From NCBI GenBank assembly GCA_016196225.1, contig JACPXZ010000006.1:1-32252 (forward strand): a stretch of 32,252 nt of DNA, read 5' to 3'. The notes under the pieces were generated by a model, which had not been told where the DNA came from, made no database searches, and saw nothing but the letters and a program-made list of their open reading frames with translations. Source of the stretch: Candidatus Peregrinibacteria bacterium (GTDB lineage: Bacteria; Patescibacteriota; Gracilibacteria; Peribacterales; Peribacteraceae). Numbering within the stretch: the stretch's first letter is position 1; every line of letters starts with the position of its first letter. The position numbers were made by a program, and so were the translations under genes. Below, one piece after another: positions 1 to 7,691 of the stretch.

Positions 1-105
1 GATATCAAGCGTGTGCAGCACGAGCTGAACGACCGCCCACGGAAAGTGCTAGGATGGAGGAAACCGAACGAGGTTTTTAATCAACTCGTTGCGTTAAAAA
101 GTTGA
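1..105 (+). CDS. IS30-family transposase, C-terminal fragment (cut by window edge)
   Basis: The reading frame is open from base 1 to a TGA at 103-105 and gives 34 residues. They include HELNDRPRKVLGWRKPNEVF, which matches the conserved C-terminal end of IS30-family DDE transposases (NxRPRKxL..xxPxEVF). Only the tail is inside the window, so whether the transposase is intact cannot be judged. The enzyme would cut and join the ends of its own element. It is followed 24 bases later by the end of the oppositely oriented HerA-like gene, so the element sits against that gene's 3' end. Family assignment rests on this short motif. Confidence 0.8.
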   Translation, partial: DIKRVQHELNDRPRKVLGWRKPNEVFNQLVALKS

Positions 106-109
106 ATCC
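88..109. repeat. Probable right terminal inverted repeat of the IS30-type element
   Basis: The bases GTTGCGTTAAAAAGTTGAAT overlap the transposase stop codon. They resemble, from memory, the end of E. coli IS30, where a GTTGCGTT...TTGAATC core also overlaps the end of the gene. The left end lies outside the window, so the pairing and the target duplication cannot be checked here. Confidence 0.5.
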
Positions 110-129
110 AAGAACCAAAAAGAACAAAT

Positions 130-2622
130 TTACATCCCTGTTGCCCCGATCCTTCTCAATATTTCTTTACTCACAAAGTCTTTCTGTCGTCCGTACTTAA
201 GGCGCGAGAGCTGCTTAAAGGCTTCGGCGGCTTCGGGATCTTTTGGATAAGTCTTATCGATCCACGGACGCGGGACCTCAATACTGAACGGACGGGAGGG
301 TTTGCCGTCGATGCAGAGCTTTACGGCTCCTTTAAAAGCATCCATATTAATGAGGTCCTGATCGGAAAAAACCGGCGCCATTTCCTTGGTACAAACTTCG
401 GCATCCTGCGGGCCGATTTTGTAGAACATCATCGTCCCGACGTTCCCAAAGACCGCTCCTTTGAGACTGACGCTCCCGGAGAGTTTGTTCTCTTTTTCGA
501 GCTGATCGATGTATTGATGGGCAAGGACGAGGCCAAGGCGGTATTTGCGGGCTTCGGAGAGAATAGATTCGATCGAAGGTGTGACAAAGTTCTGGAATTC
601 GTCGATGTATAGGAAAAAGTCCTTCCGCTCTTCTTTGGTTTGGCGCTGGCGGCGCATGGCGGCAACCTGGATTTTGCTGACGGCGATCATACCGAGGAGT
701 TGGGCGTTGATATCACCGACGAGTCCTTTACTTAAGTTCATGAGGAGAATTTTTTTGGAATTCATGCAATCGGCAAAATCGAATGAACTCTTGGTCTGAC
801 CGACGATATTGCGGATCAGGGTGTTGGTATAGAACTGGCCGAATTTTGCCGCAAAGTAGGGGATCATTTCGCCCTTCTCCCGTGCGCCGGTTTTGGCCAT
901 CTGGTTCGTCCAGAAGGATTTGACGATGGGGTTTTTGATTTTCGAGACCTTGTACCGTTGCCAGTCGTCGTCGGTAAAGAGACGGACGAGATCGGTAATG
1001 GCGCCTCCTTCTTCTTCATCCGCCATGAGGGTGAGGCAGCCGTTACGGAAGTAGTCCTGGATCCGGGGACCAAAGATCTCTTCGCCAAACATTTTGATCA
1101 TCATGTTCATGGCATCAAGTGCAATAAGATCGCGTTCCTCGTCAGTCTGGGCTTCCAGAAGATTGAGTCCCATCGGTCGTTCGGTATCTGCCGGATCAAA
1201 ATGAATGACGTCATCGGCCCGCTCGCGCGGAATAAAGGGGAGGAGATCATCAATCAGCGATCCGTGGGGATCAATGACGCAGACTCCGTTCCCAGTATGG
1301 AAATCCTGCCGTGCCATGATTTGGAGAATGGAGGATTTTCCGGTTCCGGTTTGTCCAATGATGTAGAAGTGCCGAAATCGGTCTTCGGTGTTGAGATAGA
1401 TCTTCTGTTTTTCGCCCCGGTACGTATTTGTGCCAAGGTAGAGTCCGTCGCTCGGGATATTTTTTGGTGCAGGGGCAAATTTGTAGTTCTGCCATTTAAT
1501 GGTTTCGACATGGTTATATTTGGCAGAAGGAAAGTGAAAGAATCCCGTGAGTTCGCCGGTGCCAAGGAGCATGCGCGGTGAGCGAAGGAAGAGGGTGAGG
1601 GGTCGGCGGGGAGAGCGCAGGATAAAAGAACGGATGACCGCACTTTTGTGTTCCATCGTAGAGATGCGGATGCCGTTCCCGCGGACGGCGTTAAATTGTC
1701 CAAAACTTGCAACGAGGGTTTCCATGATAGACTCCGCGCGGGGAGCGGAGGTCCCGGAGGCGATGATGCGAATGATGGTATGGAATCCCGGCGCGCTCGC
1801 TTTTTCGTCCAAACATTTGCTGTATTCTTCGGCGGCTTGGGAGACGCGCTCGTTGGTGGGTTTGTCTTCATTAAGGAGTTTGTTATTCTCTGTCCCATAG
1901 ACGAGCGAATCGAAGATGCCGCTGATCCAGGAGAGCGGATTCCAAAAGTTCCACTGTTTCTTTTTGGGATTGAGGATGCCCGATGCTTCTTTTTGGAGAT
2001 ACTGCTGCCATCCTGATTTGGCGGGCGTAAGAATAATTTGAATACTGGCGCCCTCGTCTGCCTGGAGCTTGGAGAACGAATTCGTGATGGTATTCAAGGG
2101 GTCGGATTTGAGTTGCTGGTAGGTCTTAAAGCAGGTGGTGAATCTCTTCGCCGGGAGGAGGGTCTTTGCGACAACGACAGATTTTTCGGTAAAGATGTTG
2201 TAGTCCTCCACTTCGTCGATCACGGCATCGGGATAAAAGGAGGTGATCTGCTTTTCGATCAGAGCGGCGATGCTACGGGGACAGATGACAAAGAAGAGGA
2301 TCTCTTGGGCGAGGGCGGCATACTCTACCGCAAAGAATGGTTGCCCCTTCCACAATCGGCTTATGCGGCTATTAAAGAGTGCATGAAGGGATTGGTAGAG
2401 GTGATCCATGACGCCGAGGACCTCGCGGAAGTCCTGGCCGGTGGAGAATTTTTCGGATTCGCGTTCCCGATCCTCCTTGCTCTCTTTGCGGGGCATGAGG
2501 ATTTGGAAGAAGACCAGGCTTTCCATCCGTTTATAGTCAGCGATGAAGCGGAGGTATGCGAGGATCCCCACCACTCCGAGGACGGCCGCAGTTCCCAAAA
2601 TTATAAGGAAGGGGAGGGACAT
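130..2622 (-). CDS. HerA/VirD4-like membrane-anchored ATPase (type IV secretion / DNA-transfer ATPase superfamily)
   Basis: An 830-residue protein starting with one hydrophobic segment (about residues 5-26). An N-terminal domain of about 400 residues that I cannot assign follows, then a RecA-fold motor domain. Walker A is GQTGTGKSS at about 423-431, followed by VIDPHGSLIDDLLPFIP, typical of HerA/TraG/VirD4 ATPases. Walker B is FFLYIDEFQNF with D674 and E675, followed by an ARKYRLGLVLAHQ segment. The family pumps DNA or protein through membrane channels, or acts in type IV pilus/secretion-like machines; CPR genomes commonly carry long versions with one N-terminal membrane anchor. No other secretion genes lie nearby, so the substrate is unknown. 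It faces away from the phospholipase-D gene and its 3' end abuts an IS30 end. The ATG at 2622 is supported by the membrane segment and by the upstream -10 box. Confidence 0.8.
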   Translation of the reverse strand: MSLPFLIILGTAAVLGVVGILAYLRFIADYKRMESLVFFQILMPRKESKEDRERESEKFSTGQDFREVLGVMDHLYQSLHALFNSRISRLWKGQPFFAVEYAALAQEILFFVICPRSIAALIEKQITSFYPDAVIDEVEDYNIFTEKSVVVAKTLLPAKRFTTCFKTYQQLKSDPLNTITNSFSKLQADEGASIQIILTPAKSGWQQYLQKEASGILNPKKKQWNFWNPLSWISGIFDSLVYGTENNKLLNEDKPTNERVSQAAEEYSKCLDEKASAPGFHTIIRIIASGTSAPRAESIMETLVASFGQFNAVRGNGIRISTMEHKSAVIRSFILRSPRRPLTLFLRSPRMLLGTGELTGFFHFPSAKYNHVETIKWQNYKFAPAPKNIPSDGLYLGTNTYRGEKQKIYLNTEDRFRHFYIIGQTGTGKSSILQIMARQDFHTGNGVCVIDPHGSLIDDLLPFIPRERADDVIHFDPADTERPMGLNLLEAQTDEERDLIALDAMNMMIKMFGEEIFGPRIQDYFRNGCLTLMADEEEGGAITDLVRLFTDDDWQRYKVSKIKNPIVKSFWTNQMAKTGAREKGEMIPYFAAKFGQFYTNTLIRNIVGQTKSSFDFADCMNSKKILLMNLSKGLVGDINAQLLGMIAVSKIQVAAMRRQRQTKEERKDFFLYIDEFQNFVTPSIESILSEARKYRLGLVLAHQYIDQLEKENKLSGSVSLKGAVFGNVGTMMFYKIGPQDAEVCTKEMAPVFSDQDLINMDAFKGAVKLCIDGKPSRPFSIEVPRPWIDKTYPKDPEAAEAFKQLSRLKYGRQKDFVSKEILRRIGATGM

Positions 2623-2636
2623 AGAGGTATCCTACC

Positions 2637-2645
2637 ATTGTACCA
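2637..2645 (-). promoter_or_regulatory. Extended -10 promoter for the HerA-like gene
   Basis: On the minus strand the sequence reads TGG-TACAAT, an extended -10 (TG at 2645-2644, hexamer 2642-2637). It lies 14 bases before the ATG at 2622. A second -10-like hexamer, TAGGAT, ends 6 bases before the ATG. The best -35 candidate is weak. No Shine-Dalgarno sequence is seen, so the transcript leader would be very short. Confidence 0.4.
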
Positions 2646-2671
2646 TAACTTTTGCCTTTTGATCAGTCCCT

Positions 2672-3853
2672 ATGGGAAAAGGATTCTTCCCTCCAATGCG
2701 GCGGCTCAAGACCTTTGCGCGAGTCGGGAAACTGTATCTTTTTGGCAGGTGGGAGCGGAGGCGTATTCCACTGACACGGTTATTTTATCATTTGAGGATC
2801 CGGAGTCTTTTCCATGCCTTTGAACGACATCTGGAACGGCCGATCCAGCATTTGCGATTGCTTACAGATCGGCCGCGCGTTCGTGTTTACGTGGATGGGA
2901 AGGATGCATTTGCGTGTATCCTTAAGTGGATACGGAAGGCGCAGCATATGATCGTCATCCAGATGTTCATCTGGAAGGACGATCCGACCGGTCGCATGGT
3001 CGCGGAAGCCTTGTTGCGCGCTGCAGATCGGGGGGTGATGGTTTCGATCAGCAAGGAGGCACTAGGGGATGCATTCGAATGGGAAGAGGATTTTTTGACG
3101 ACCAAGAATGATCGCTTGGGGGTCTGGCATCGGTTTTGGCATCACTCCAATATTGAGGTGCTCTATGGTCATCATGGGGATCATGCCAAGGTATACACGA
3201 TCGATGATAGGGTTCTTCTCCTCACGGGGATGAATATTGCCGATGAATACCGATTTGATTGGCACGATCTCCTCATCCAAGTCCGGTCTCCGGCTCTTGT
3301 GCAGGCGTATCTGAGTGGTGGCGGACGGACCGATTCGCTGACACTGGTGATGAATCAAGATAGCCGCAGCGGCATCCGACCGGCTCTGCGGAAGTTTTTG
3401 CAGTCTGCAAAGCGGTCGATTGTGCTGGAACATGCGTATCTCTCCGATCCGGAGGTTCTCCAAATCCTTGCTCGCAAAAGTCACACCGGTGTGCGGATTA
3501 CGATTATTTTGCCGGCACATCCCGATTCTCATCACTATGCCAATATGCAATCCGTCGCATGGCTGATCGGACATTCTTCTCGGCAAAATCTTCAGATCTT
3601 TTTATATCCCAAGATGCTCCATAGTAAAGTGACGCTGGTGGACCACTGGCGGGTATTTTTGGGATCGGCCAACCTCATGCAGGAGTCGCTGGATGATATG
3701 GGAGAAGTAAATCTCCTCATCGACCGATCCCATCATCGAGCTCTGGTGAAGATCAATACGATGGTGCGTCTGGATATCTTGAAAAGCCGCCTCATCGAAG
3801 CCCCGCCCAGTCTCTGGTGGTACCAGCGGATACTGGGGTGGCTGCGATTATAG
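2672..3853 (+). CDS. Phospholipase D superfamily protein, cardiolipin-synthase-like
   Basis: A 393-residue protein with two HKD motifs of the HxKxxxxD type. The first is H171/K173/D178 in HAKVYTIDD, followed by LLLTGMNIAD. The second is H317/K319/D324 in HSKVTLVD, followed by LGSANLMQESLDDMGEVN. This is the layout of bacterial cardiolipin synthases and related phosphatidyltransferases. Unlike ClsA it lacks two clear N-terminal membrane spans and begins with a basic stretch instead, so it would be peripheral, as in ClsB/ClsC. Other PLD-type enzymes such as nucleases are possible, but the GSAN and D-E-x-N surroundings favour phospholipid chemistry. The ATG at 2672 has no ribosome site; an in-frame ATG at 2696 (MRRLKTF) is preceded by AAAAGGA and may be the real start. 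Confidence 0.8.
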   Translation: MGKGFFPPMRRLKTFARVGKLYLFGRWERRRIPLTRLFYHLRIRSLFHAFERHLERPIQHLRLLTDRPRVRVYVDGKDAFACILKWIRKAQHMIVIQMFIWKDDPTGRMVAEALLRAADRGVMVSISKEALGDAFEWEEDFLTTKNDRLGVWHRFWHHSNIEVLYGHHGDHAKVYTIDDRVLLLTGMNIADEYRFDWHDLLIQVRSPALVQAYLSGGGRTDSLTLVMNQDSRSGIRPALRKFLQSAKRSIVLEHAYLSDPEVLQILARKSHTGVRITIILPAHPDSHHYANMQSVAWLIGHSSRQNLQIFLYPKMLHSKVTLVDHWRVFLGSANLMQESLDDMGEVNLLIDRSHHRALVKINTMVRLDILKSRLIEAPPSLWWYQRILGWLRL

Positions 3854-3859
3854 GAATTA

Positions 3860-3897
3860 CCCCTCCCTGGATGGGTGCGAGGACTAAGGGGAGGGGG
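3860..3897. repeat. Inverted repeat between the PLD gene and livH
   Basis: CCCCTCCC at 3860-3867 pairs with GGGAGGGG at 3889-3896 (8 bp). It resembles the GC-rich palindromic elements found elsewhere in the window, though more degenerate. It could act as a terminator for the PLD gene, but no T-run follows on the plus strand. Confidence 0.4.
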
Positions 3898-3912
3898 TCT
3901 ACTGTTTGTATC

Positions 3913-3921
3913 TGATACCAT
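3913..3921 (+). promoter_or_regulatory. Extended -10 promoter of the liv operon
   Basis: TGA-TACCAT forms an extended -10 (TG 3913-3914, hexamer 3916-3921). It ends 7 bases before the livH ATG at 3929, so transcription would start at or next to the A of the ATG and give a leaderless message. No convincing -35 or Shine-Dalgarno sequence is visible. Confidence 0.45.
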
Positions 3922-3928
3922 ATCAACA

Positions 3929-4807
3929 ATGATTGCGCTCCAACTTCTTGTGAACGGACTTATTGCCGGATCAATCTATGCGCTGATAGCAGCGGGATTT
4001 TCGCTGATTTACTCCGTGAACCGTTTTATGCATTTTGCTCATGGAGCGGTGGTGACCGTGTGTGCATATTTGCTGTATGCATTCTTTGCAGTTCTCGGCC
4101 TAAATTTTTTTCTTGCATGTGTATTCACACTCATCAGTGGGGCACTCCTCGGGTGGCTCATGCATGCAGTGCTCTATAGACCTTTACGCAATCGTGGAGG
4201 TTCGAATGCGGTGATGTTGGTTACATCGATCGGGCTGATGATTTTTTTGGAAAATCTTATGTTGCTGATTTTCGGAGCCGATGTAAAAACGGTTGGATTC
4301 TTGAAAGTCCGAGAGGGTCTCCACATTGCAGGGGTGATCGTGACGCCGTTACAACTCGTCATCATCGGTGCATCCGCTCTCCTCCTTTTCGGTCTTTGGT
4401 TTCTGCTCAATAAGACGAACATGGGTATGGTTCTACGAGCGGTTGCTGATGATGCAGAACTTGCACGAATCTCCGGTATCGATGCCAACCGCGTACACAC
4501 ATGGAGCTATATGGTCGGATCCGGTCTCGCCGCGTTTGCGGCGATCTTCATTGCTCTTGAACAGAATATCGAACCGATCATGGGGACGATGCTCATTGTG
4601 AAAGGGTTCACGGGAGCGGTCATTGGCGGAGTGACATCCGTACCGGGAGCAGTGGTCGGGAGTTACCTTCTCGGTATTGTGGAAAATGTTGGTATCTGGT
4701 GGTTGCCGAGTGGGTGGAAGGATGCCATTGCATTCACACTTCTTTTCCTCTTTTTACTTCTCAAACCCTCGGGGATCTTTGGTGTGAACAAGGGTGTTCG
4801 CAACTAG
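3929..4807 (+). CDS. livH: Branched-chain amino acid-type ABC transporter permease LivH
   Basis: A 292-residue inner-membrane permease with about eight hydrophobic segments. It begins MIALQLLVNGLIAGSIYALI and carries the family signature FSLIYSVNRFMHFAHG near the N-terminus. The C-terminal part has KGFTGAVIGGVTSVPGAVVG, the conserved cytoplasmic loop that contacts the ATPases. LivH pairs with LivM to form the membrane channel of the HAAT-family importer. The frame is open upstream to 3875, but those codons run through an inverted repeat and the putative promoter, so the ATG at 3929 is preferred. It opens an eight-gene operon and is followed by livM after 4 bases. The actual substrate (branched-chain amino acids, other amino acids, amides or urea) cannot be read from the permease. 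Confidence 0.9.
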   Translation: MIALQLLVNGLIAGSIYALIAAGFSLIYSVNRFMHFAHGAVVTVCAYLLYAFFAVLGLNFFLACVFTLISGALLGWLMHAVLYRPLRNRGGSNAVMLVTSIGLMIFLENLMLLIFGADVKTVGFLKVREGLHIAGVIVTPLQLVIIGASALLLFGLWFLLNKTNMGMVLRAVADDAELARISGIDANRVHTWSYMVGSGLAAFAAIFIALEQNIEPIMGTMLIVKGFTGAVIGGVTSVPGAVVGSYLLGIVENVGIWWLPSGWKDAIAFTLLFLFLLLKPSGIFGVNKGVRN

Positions 4808-4811
4808 CTCT

Positions 4812-5681
4812 ATGTCTGCGTACCTCATTCATCTTTCTATCCTTATCGGCATCTATGTTATTCTTTCAACGAGTCTCAATCTCGCGATGGGATTCACAGG
4901 GCTCCTCAATCTCGGACATATTGCCTTCTTTGGGGTGGGTGCCTACACATCGGCAATACTGACGATGGCAGGGGTACCGTTCAGCGTTGCATTCTTCCTT
5001 GCAGGAGCATTTGCCGTCCTCTTCGGTGTCCTCCTTGTTCTGGCAACGCGCAATCTCAAAGGGGATTACCTGGGACTGGCAACCCTTGGATTTGGGTTTG
5101 TGGTGTACTCCGTCTTCCTCAATTGGACTGGACTTACACGTGGCCCCCTTGGGATTCCAGGAATTCCAAAACCGTCACTCCTTACATGGGCTATCCAATC
5201 CAATACGGAGTATCTCTTCTTTGTGCTGCTGGTGATGGCACTCACACTGCTCCTTTTGTGGATGCTCACCAGTTCACCATACGGACGTGTGCTGGAAGCG
5301 GTGCGTGATGATGAAATTGCCGCACGTGTGCTGGGGAAGAATGTTTCGAAGCTCAAGTGTCAGGCTATGGGGATCTCCGCATTCTTTGCAGGGATCGCCG
5401 GATCGCTCTTTGCGCATTACATTACCTACATTGATCCGAGTAGTTTCTTCCTATCGGATATCGTGCTTCTCCTCACGATTGTGATGATCGGGGGACTTGC
5501 GTCACTACGTGGTTCGGTTATTGCAACGGTGATCATTCTCCTTATTCCGGAGGCACTTCGTTTTGTTCATTTGCCATCTTCGATCATTGGCCCCATGCGG
5601 CAGATGATCTACGCACTCCTCCTTATTGTTATTCTTCTTTATCGACCAAGGGGATTTTCGGGTCACGTTGATCTTGCATAA
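4812..5681 (+). CDS. livM: Branched-chain amino acid-type ABC transporter permease LivM
   Basis: A 289-residue polytopic membrane protein with the LivM signature SLNLAMGFTGLLNLGHIAFF (about residues 22-41). Further conserved stretches are GDYLGLATLGFG, TRGPLGIPGIP and AVRDDEIAARVLGKNV (cytoplasmic loop), plus IGGLASLRGSVI near the C-terminus. It forms the second half of the membrane pore with LivH. The chosen ATG lies 4 bases after the livH stop; a longer in-frame start at 4794 overlaps livH and adds nothing conserved. No Shine-Dalgarno sequence precedes it, which fits translational coupling to livH. livG begins 2 bases after its stop. Confidence 0.9.
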   Translation: MSAYLIHLSILIGIYVILSTSLNLAMGFTGLLNLGHIAFFGVGAYTSAILTMAGVPFSVAFFLAGAFAVLFGVLLVLATRNLKGDYLGLATLGFGFVVYSVFLNWTGLTRGPLGIPGIPKPSLLTWAIQSNTEYLFFVLLVMALTLLLLWMLTSSPYGRVLEAVRDDEIAARVLGKNVSKLKCQAMGISAFFAGIAGSLFAHYITYIDPSSFFLSDIVLLLTIVMIGGLASLRGSVIATVIILLIPEALRFVHLPSSIIGPMRQMIYALLLIVILLYRPRGFSGHVDLA

Positions 5682-5683
5682 TT

Positions 5684-6466
5684 ATGTTGCATGCAAAAAA
5701 TATCCATAAGGCGTTTGGGGGAGTGAAAGCCCTGCAAGGGGTGACACTCACTATCCAACCGAAGTGTATCACGGCGCTCATCGGACCGAATGGTGCAGGC
5801 AAGACAACACTCTTTGATATCATCAATGGTCTCATTGCTCCGGATACGGGAGAACTCTTTTTGGAAAAAGAAAATATGACGCGTCTGCCATCGCACATAC
5901 GGGCACAGCGCGGCATCAGCCGCACATGGCAAGCAGTTCGTTTGTTCAAGCATCTCACTATGTTCGATCATCTCCGCATGGCAGAGAATAATGAAGACAC
6001 GAATATTCTAAAAAATATTTTTCTATTTTCAAAAAAACAAACACACACATGTCATCCTGAGGTGCGAGGCAATGCTCAGCATTGCCGAGCCTCGAAGGAT
6101 CATTATGAGCTAGTTTTACAAAAATTCGGCATCGATCGAAGTCCCCAAACTCTCGTCTCTCACTTAAGTTACGGTCAGCGAAAACTTCTGCAATTGGCCA
6201 TGGTCTCGTTGCAACCGCACAAAATTCTTCTTCTCGATGAGCCGGTTGCCGGAGTGAATCAGGTTGTGCAGGCGCATATCGAAAACGTCCTTCTCAAATT
6301 AAAAGACGAAGGGGAGACCATCTGTATCATCGAGCATGATATGGAATTCGTGCAGAAAATCGCCGATCACACCATTGTCATGGATGCGGGGCGGGTGCTC
6401 ATGGAGGGGTCTCCACGAGAGGTCTTGAAGGATAAAATGGTTTTGGAGGCATACTTAGGGGAATGA
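5684..6466 (+). CDS. livG: Branched-chain amino acid-type ABC transporter ATPase LivG, with an in-frame repeat insertion
   Basis: A 260-residue ATP-binding subunit. Walker A is GPNGAGKTT (34-42), the LivG-type stretch RGISRTWQAVRLF follows, the signature is LSYGQ (about 161-165), Walker B is KILLLDEPVAGVN, and the switch histidine lies in IIEHDMEFV. It powers import together with LivF. About residues 115-140 depart from the family: an A/T-rich Lys/Phe stretch is followed by THTCHPEVRGNAQHCRASKD, the translation of a palindromic intergenic-type repeat. The insertion falls in the variable helical region before the signature motif and keeps the frame open, so the enzyme may still work. The TGA stop overlaps an upstream in-frame ATG for the next gene. 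Confidence 0.9.
   Translation: MLHAKNIHKAFGGVKALQGVTLTIQPKCITALIGPNGAGKTTLFDIINGLIAPDTGELFLEKENMTRLPSHIRAQRGISRTWQAVRLFKHLTMFDHLRMAENNEDTNILKNIFLFSKKQTHTCHPEVRGNAQHCRASKDHYELVLQKFGIDRSPQTLVSHLSYGQRKLLQLAMVSLQPHKILLLDEPVAGVNQVVQAHIENVLLKLKDEGETICIIEHDMEFVQKIADHTIVMDAGRVLMEGSPREVLKDKMVLEAYLGE
6050..6101. repeat. Palindromic dispersed repeat inserted inside livG
   Basis: The segment starts TGTCATCCTGAGG and ends CCTCGAAGGATC, the ends of a widespread bacterial repeat that is usually intergenic (often translated as CHPER...SKD). Its centre is a 9-bp inverted repeat, GGCAATGCT (6068-6076) and AGCATTGCC (6078-6086). A related half-element occurs at 27841-27852, between the phosphoesterase gene and deoB. 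Confidence 0.7.
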
Positions 6467-6474
6467 GCGACTTT

Positions 6475-6507
6475 CCCTCTCCCGAGGGGAGAGGGCCAGG
6501 GAGAGGG
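6475..6507. repeat. GC-rich tripartite palindromic repeat between livG and livK1
   Basis: CCCTCTCCC (6475-6483) is followed by GGGAGAGGG (6487-6495) and, after a short spacer, by a second GGGAGAGGG (6499-6507). The left-right-right arrangement matches the elements at 18605-18637 and 28322-28354, and in mirrored form the one in livF. It could form a strong hairpin in the operon transcript and lower or protect parts of the message. Confidence 0.65.
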
Positions 6508-6576
6508 GGTAGAAAATTTCTATATTTTGTCTTGTCTTCCTGCTATTCTCTCTCCCTCATTCTTCCATCATTTTCT

Positions 6577-7689
6577 ATGCACCTACGCCATTCCCTTGCC
6601 TTTCTCATTCTTGTCCCATTGCTTCTCACGGGATGTAATAGGGAAGAGCAAATTTCCAGTACAAAAAATGTCCGAGGTGACGTACCCATACGCATCGGTG
6701 TCCGCGCTCCTCTTACAGGGGATCTGGCGTTGTATGGAGAACATATGCGCAATGGAATGGAGTTAGCAAAAAAAGACCTATTGGCCGTCGATTCCTCTCG
6801 ACATATTGAACTTATCTTCGAGGATGCATGTTTTCCGCAAGATACTATTTCTGCGACACGCAAGATGGTCCAAATCAACGATGTCACTATGATTGGAGGA
6901 TCGTTCTGCCTCTTTGGGCATGTACCTATTCTTCCCTTCACAGAGGAAAATAAGATTATCGCATTCAATACTGCAGCAAATCCTGACGATGTACTCAACA
7001 AGCGATATGCTTTTTCAACCAACTTTTCCATTAAGGAGAATGCTGAAGAGTTAGCACGCTTTGCTTACAAAGATATCGGTGCTCGTCGTGCAGCCATCAT
7101 GCACTTGCAAACGCCATTCGGTGAAGATTACAAGAAGTACATCACACAATCGTTCGAACGTCTTGGTGGTTCCATTGTTGCCACGGAGGCGCGAGCTCCG
7201 GATGCCCGTGATTTTCGTACGGAAGTGACGAAAATGAAGGCTGCAGATCCCGACTTGATTTTTACCATTCATTTCGCAAGCCCTTTAGGAATTTTCTTAA
7301 AACAGTCACGAGAAGCAGGTATTGATGCAAAAATGTTGGGATATTACGAAAACGAGGATCCGACGACGGTTCGTGCATCGCAGGGAGCAGCAGAAGGATT
7401 AATATTTTCTTCCTCCCCCATTGATAGCGTGTTCATGAAACAATACCGTTCTGTCTACAATGACGACCCTGATGTTCTCGCAGCAAATGCTTACGATGCC
7501 CTCATGCTCCAAGTGATGGTCTATGAGAAGTGTGGAAAAGATGTCGATTGCATGGCGGAGGAACTACACGATGTGCGTGGCTACAAAGGAGTAAGTGGAA
7601 CCATTACCATCAACAGCGATGGCTCTGCCTCCAAGCCAACAATCTTTAAAGTGGTTCGCGGTGGCAAATTTCTTCCTTACCAACCCTAA
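6577..7689 (+). CDS. LivK-type substrate-binding lipoprotein, copy 1
   Basis: A 370-residue periplasmic-binding-protein-like receptor (leucine-binding type, fold class I). It has a lipoprotein signal peptide with lipobox LLTGC (Cys20), so the mature protein would be lipid-anchored outside the cytoplasmic membrane. The mature start is followed by IRIGVRAPLTGDLALYGEHM, a typical LivK ligand-lobe opening. Cysteines in EDACF, GGSFC and EKCGKDVDC align with those in copy 2 and suggest disulfides outside the cell. The frame is open back to 6463, but those extra residues translate the palindromic repeat, and the ATG at 6577 gives a standard signal peptide. It would deliver ligand to LivHMGF. Confidence 0.85.
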   Translation: MHLRHSLAFLILVPLLLTGCNREEQISSTKNVRGDVPIRIGVRAPLTGDLALYGEHMRNGMELAKKDLLAVDSSRHIELIFEDACFPQDTISATRKMVQINDVTMIGGSFCLFGHVPILPFTEENKIIAFNTAANPDDVLNKRYAFSTNFSIKENAEELARFAYKDIGARRAAIMHLQTPFGEDYKKYITQSFERLGGSIVATEARAPDARDFRTEVTKMKAADPDLIFTIHFASPLGIFLKQSREAGIDAKMLGYYENEDPTTVRASQGAAEGLIFSSSPIDSVFMKQYRSVYNDDPDVLAANAYDALMLQVMVYEKCGKDVDCMAEELHDVRGYKGVSGTITINSDGSASKPTIFKVVRGGKFLPYQP

Positions 7690-7691
7690 TC

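Noticed and set aside
958-2823. Long plus-strand frames (958-1581, 1648-2016, 2038-2823) opposite the HerA-like gene
   Set aside because: They lie antisense to a gene with clear Walker motifs, have no recognisable domains, and are shadows of its codon pattern.
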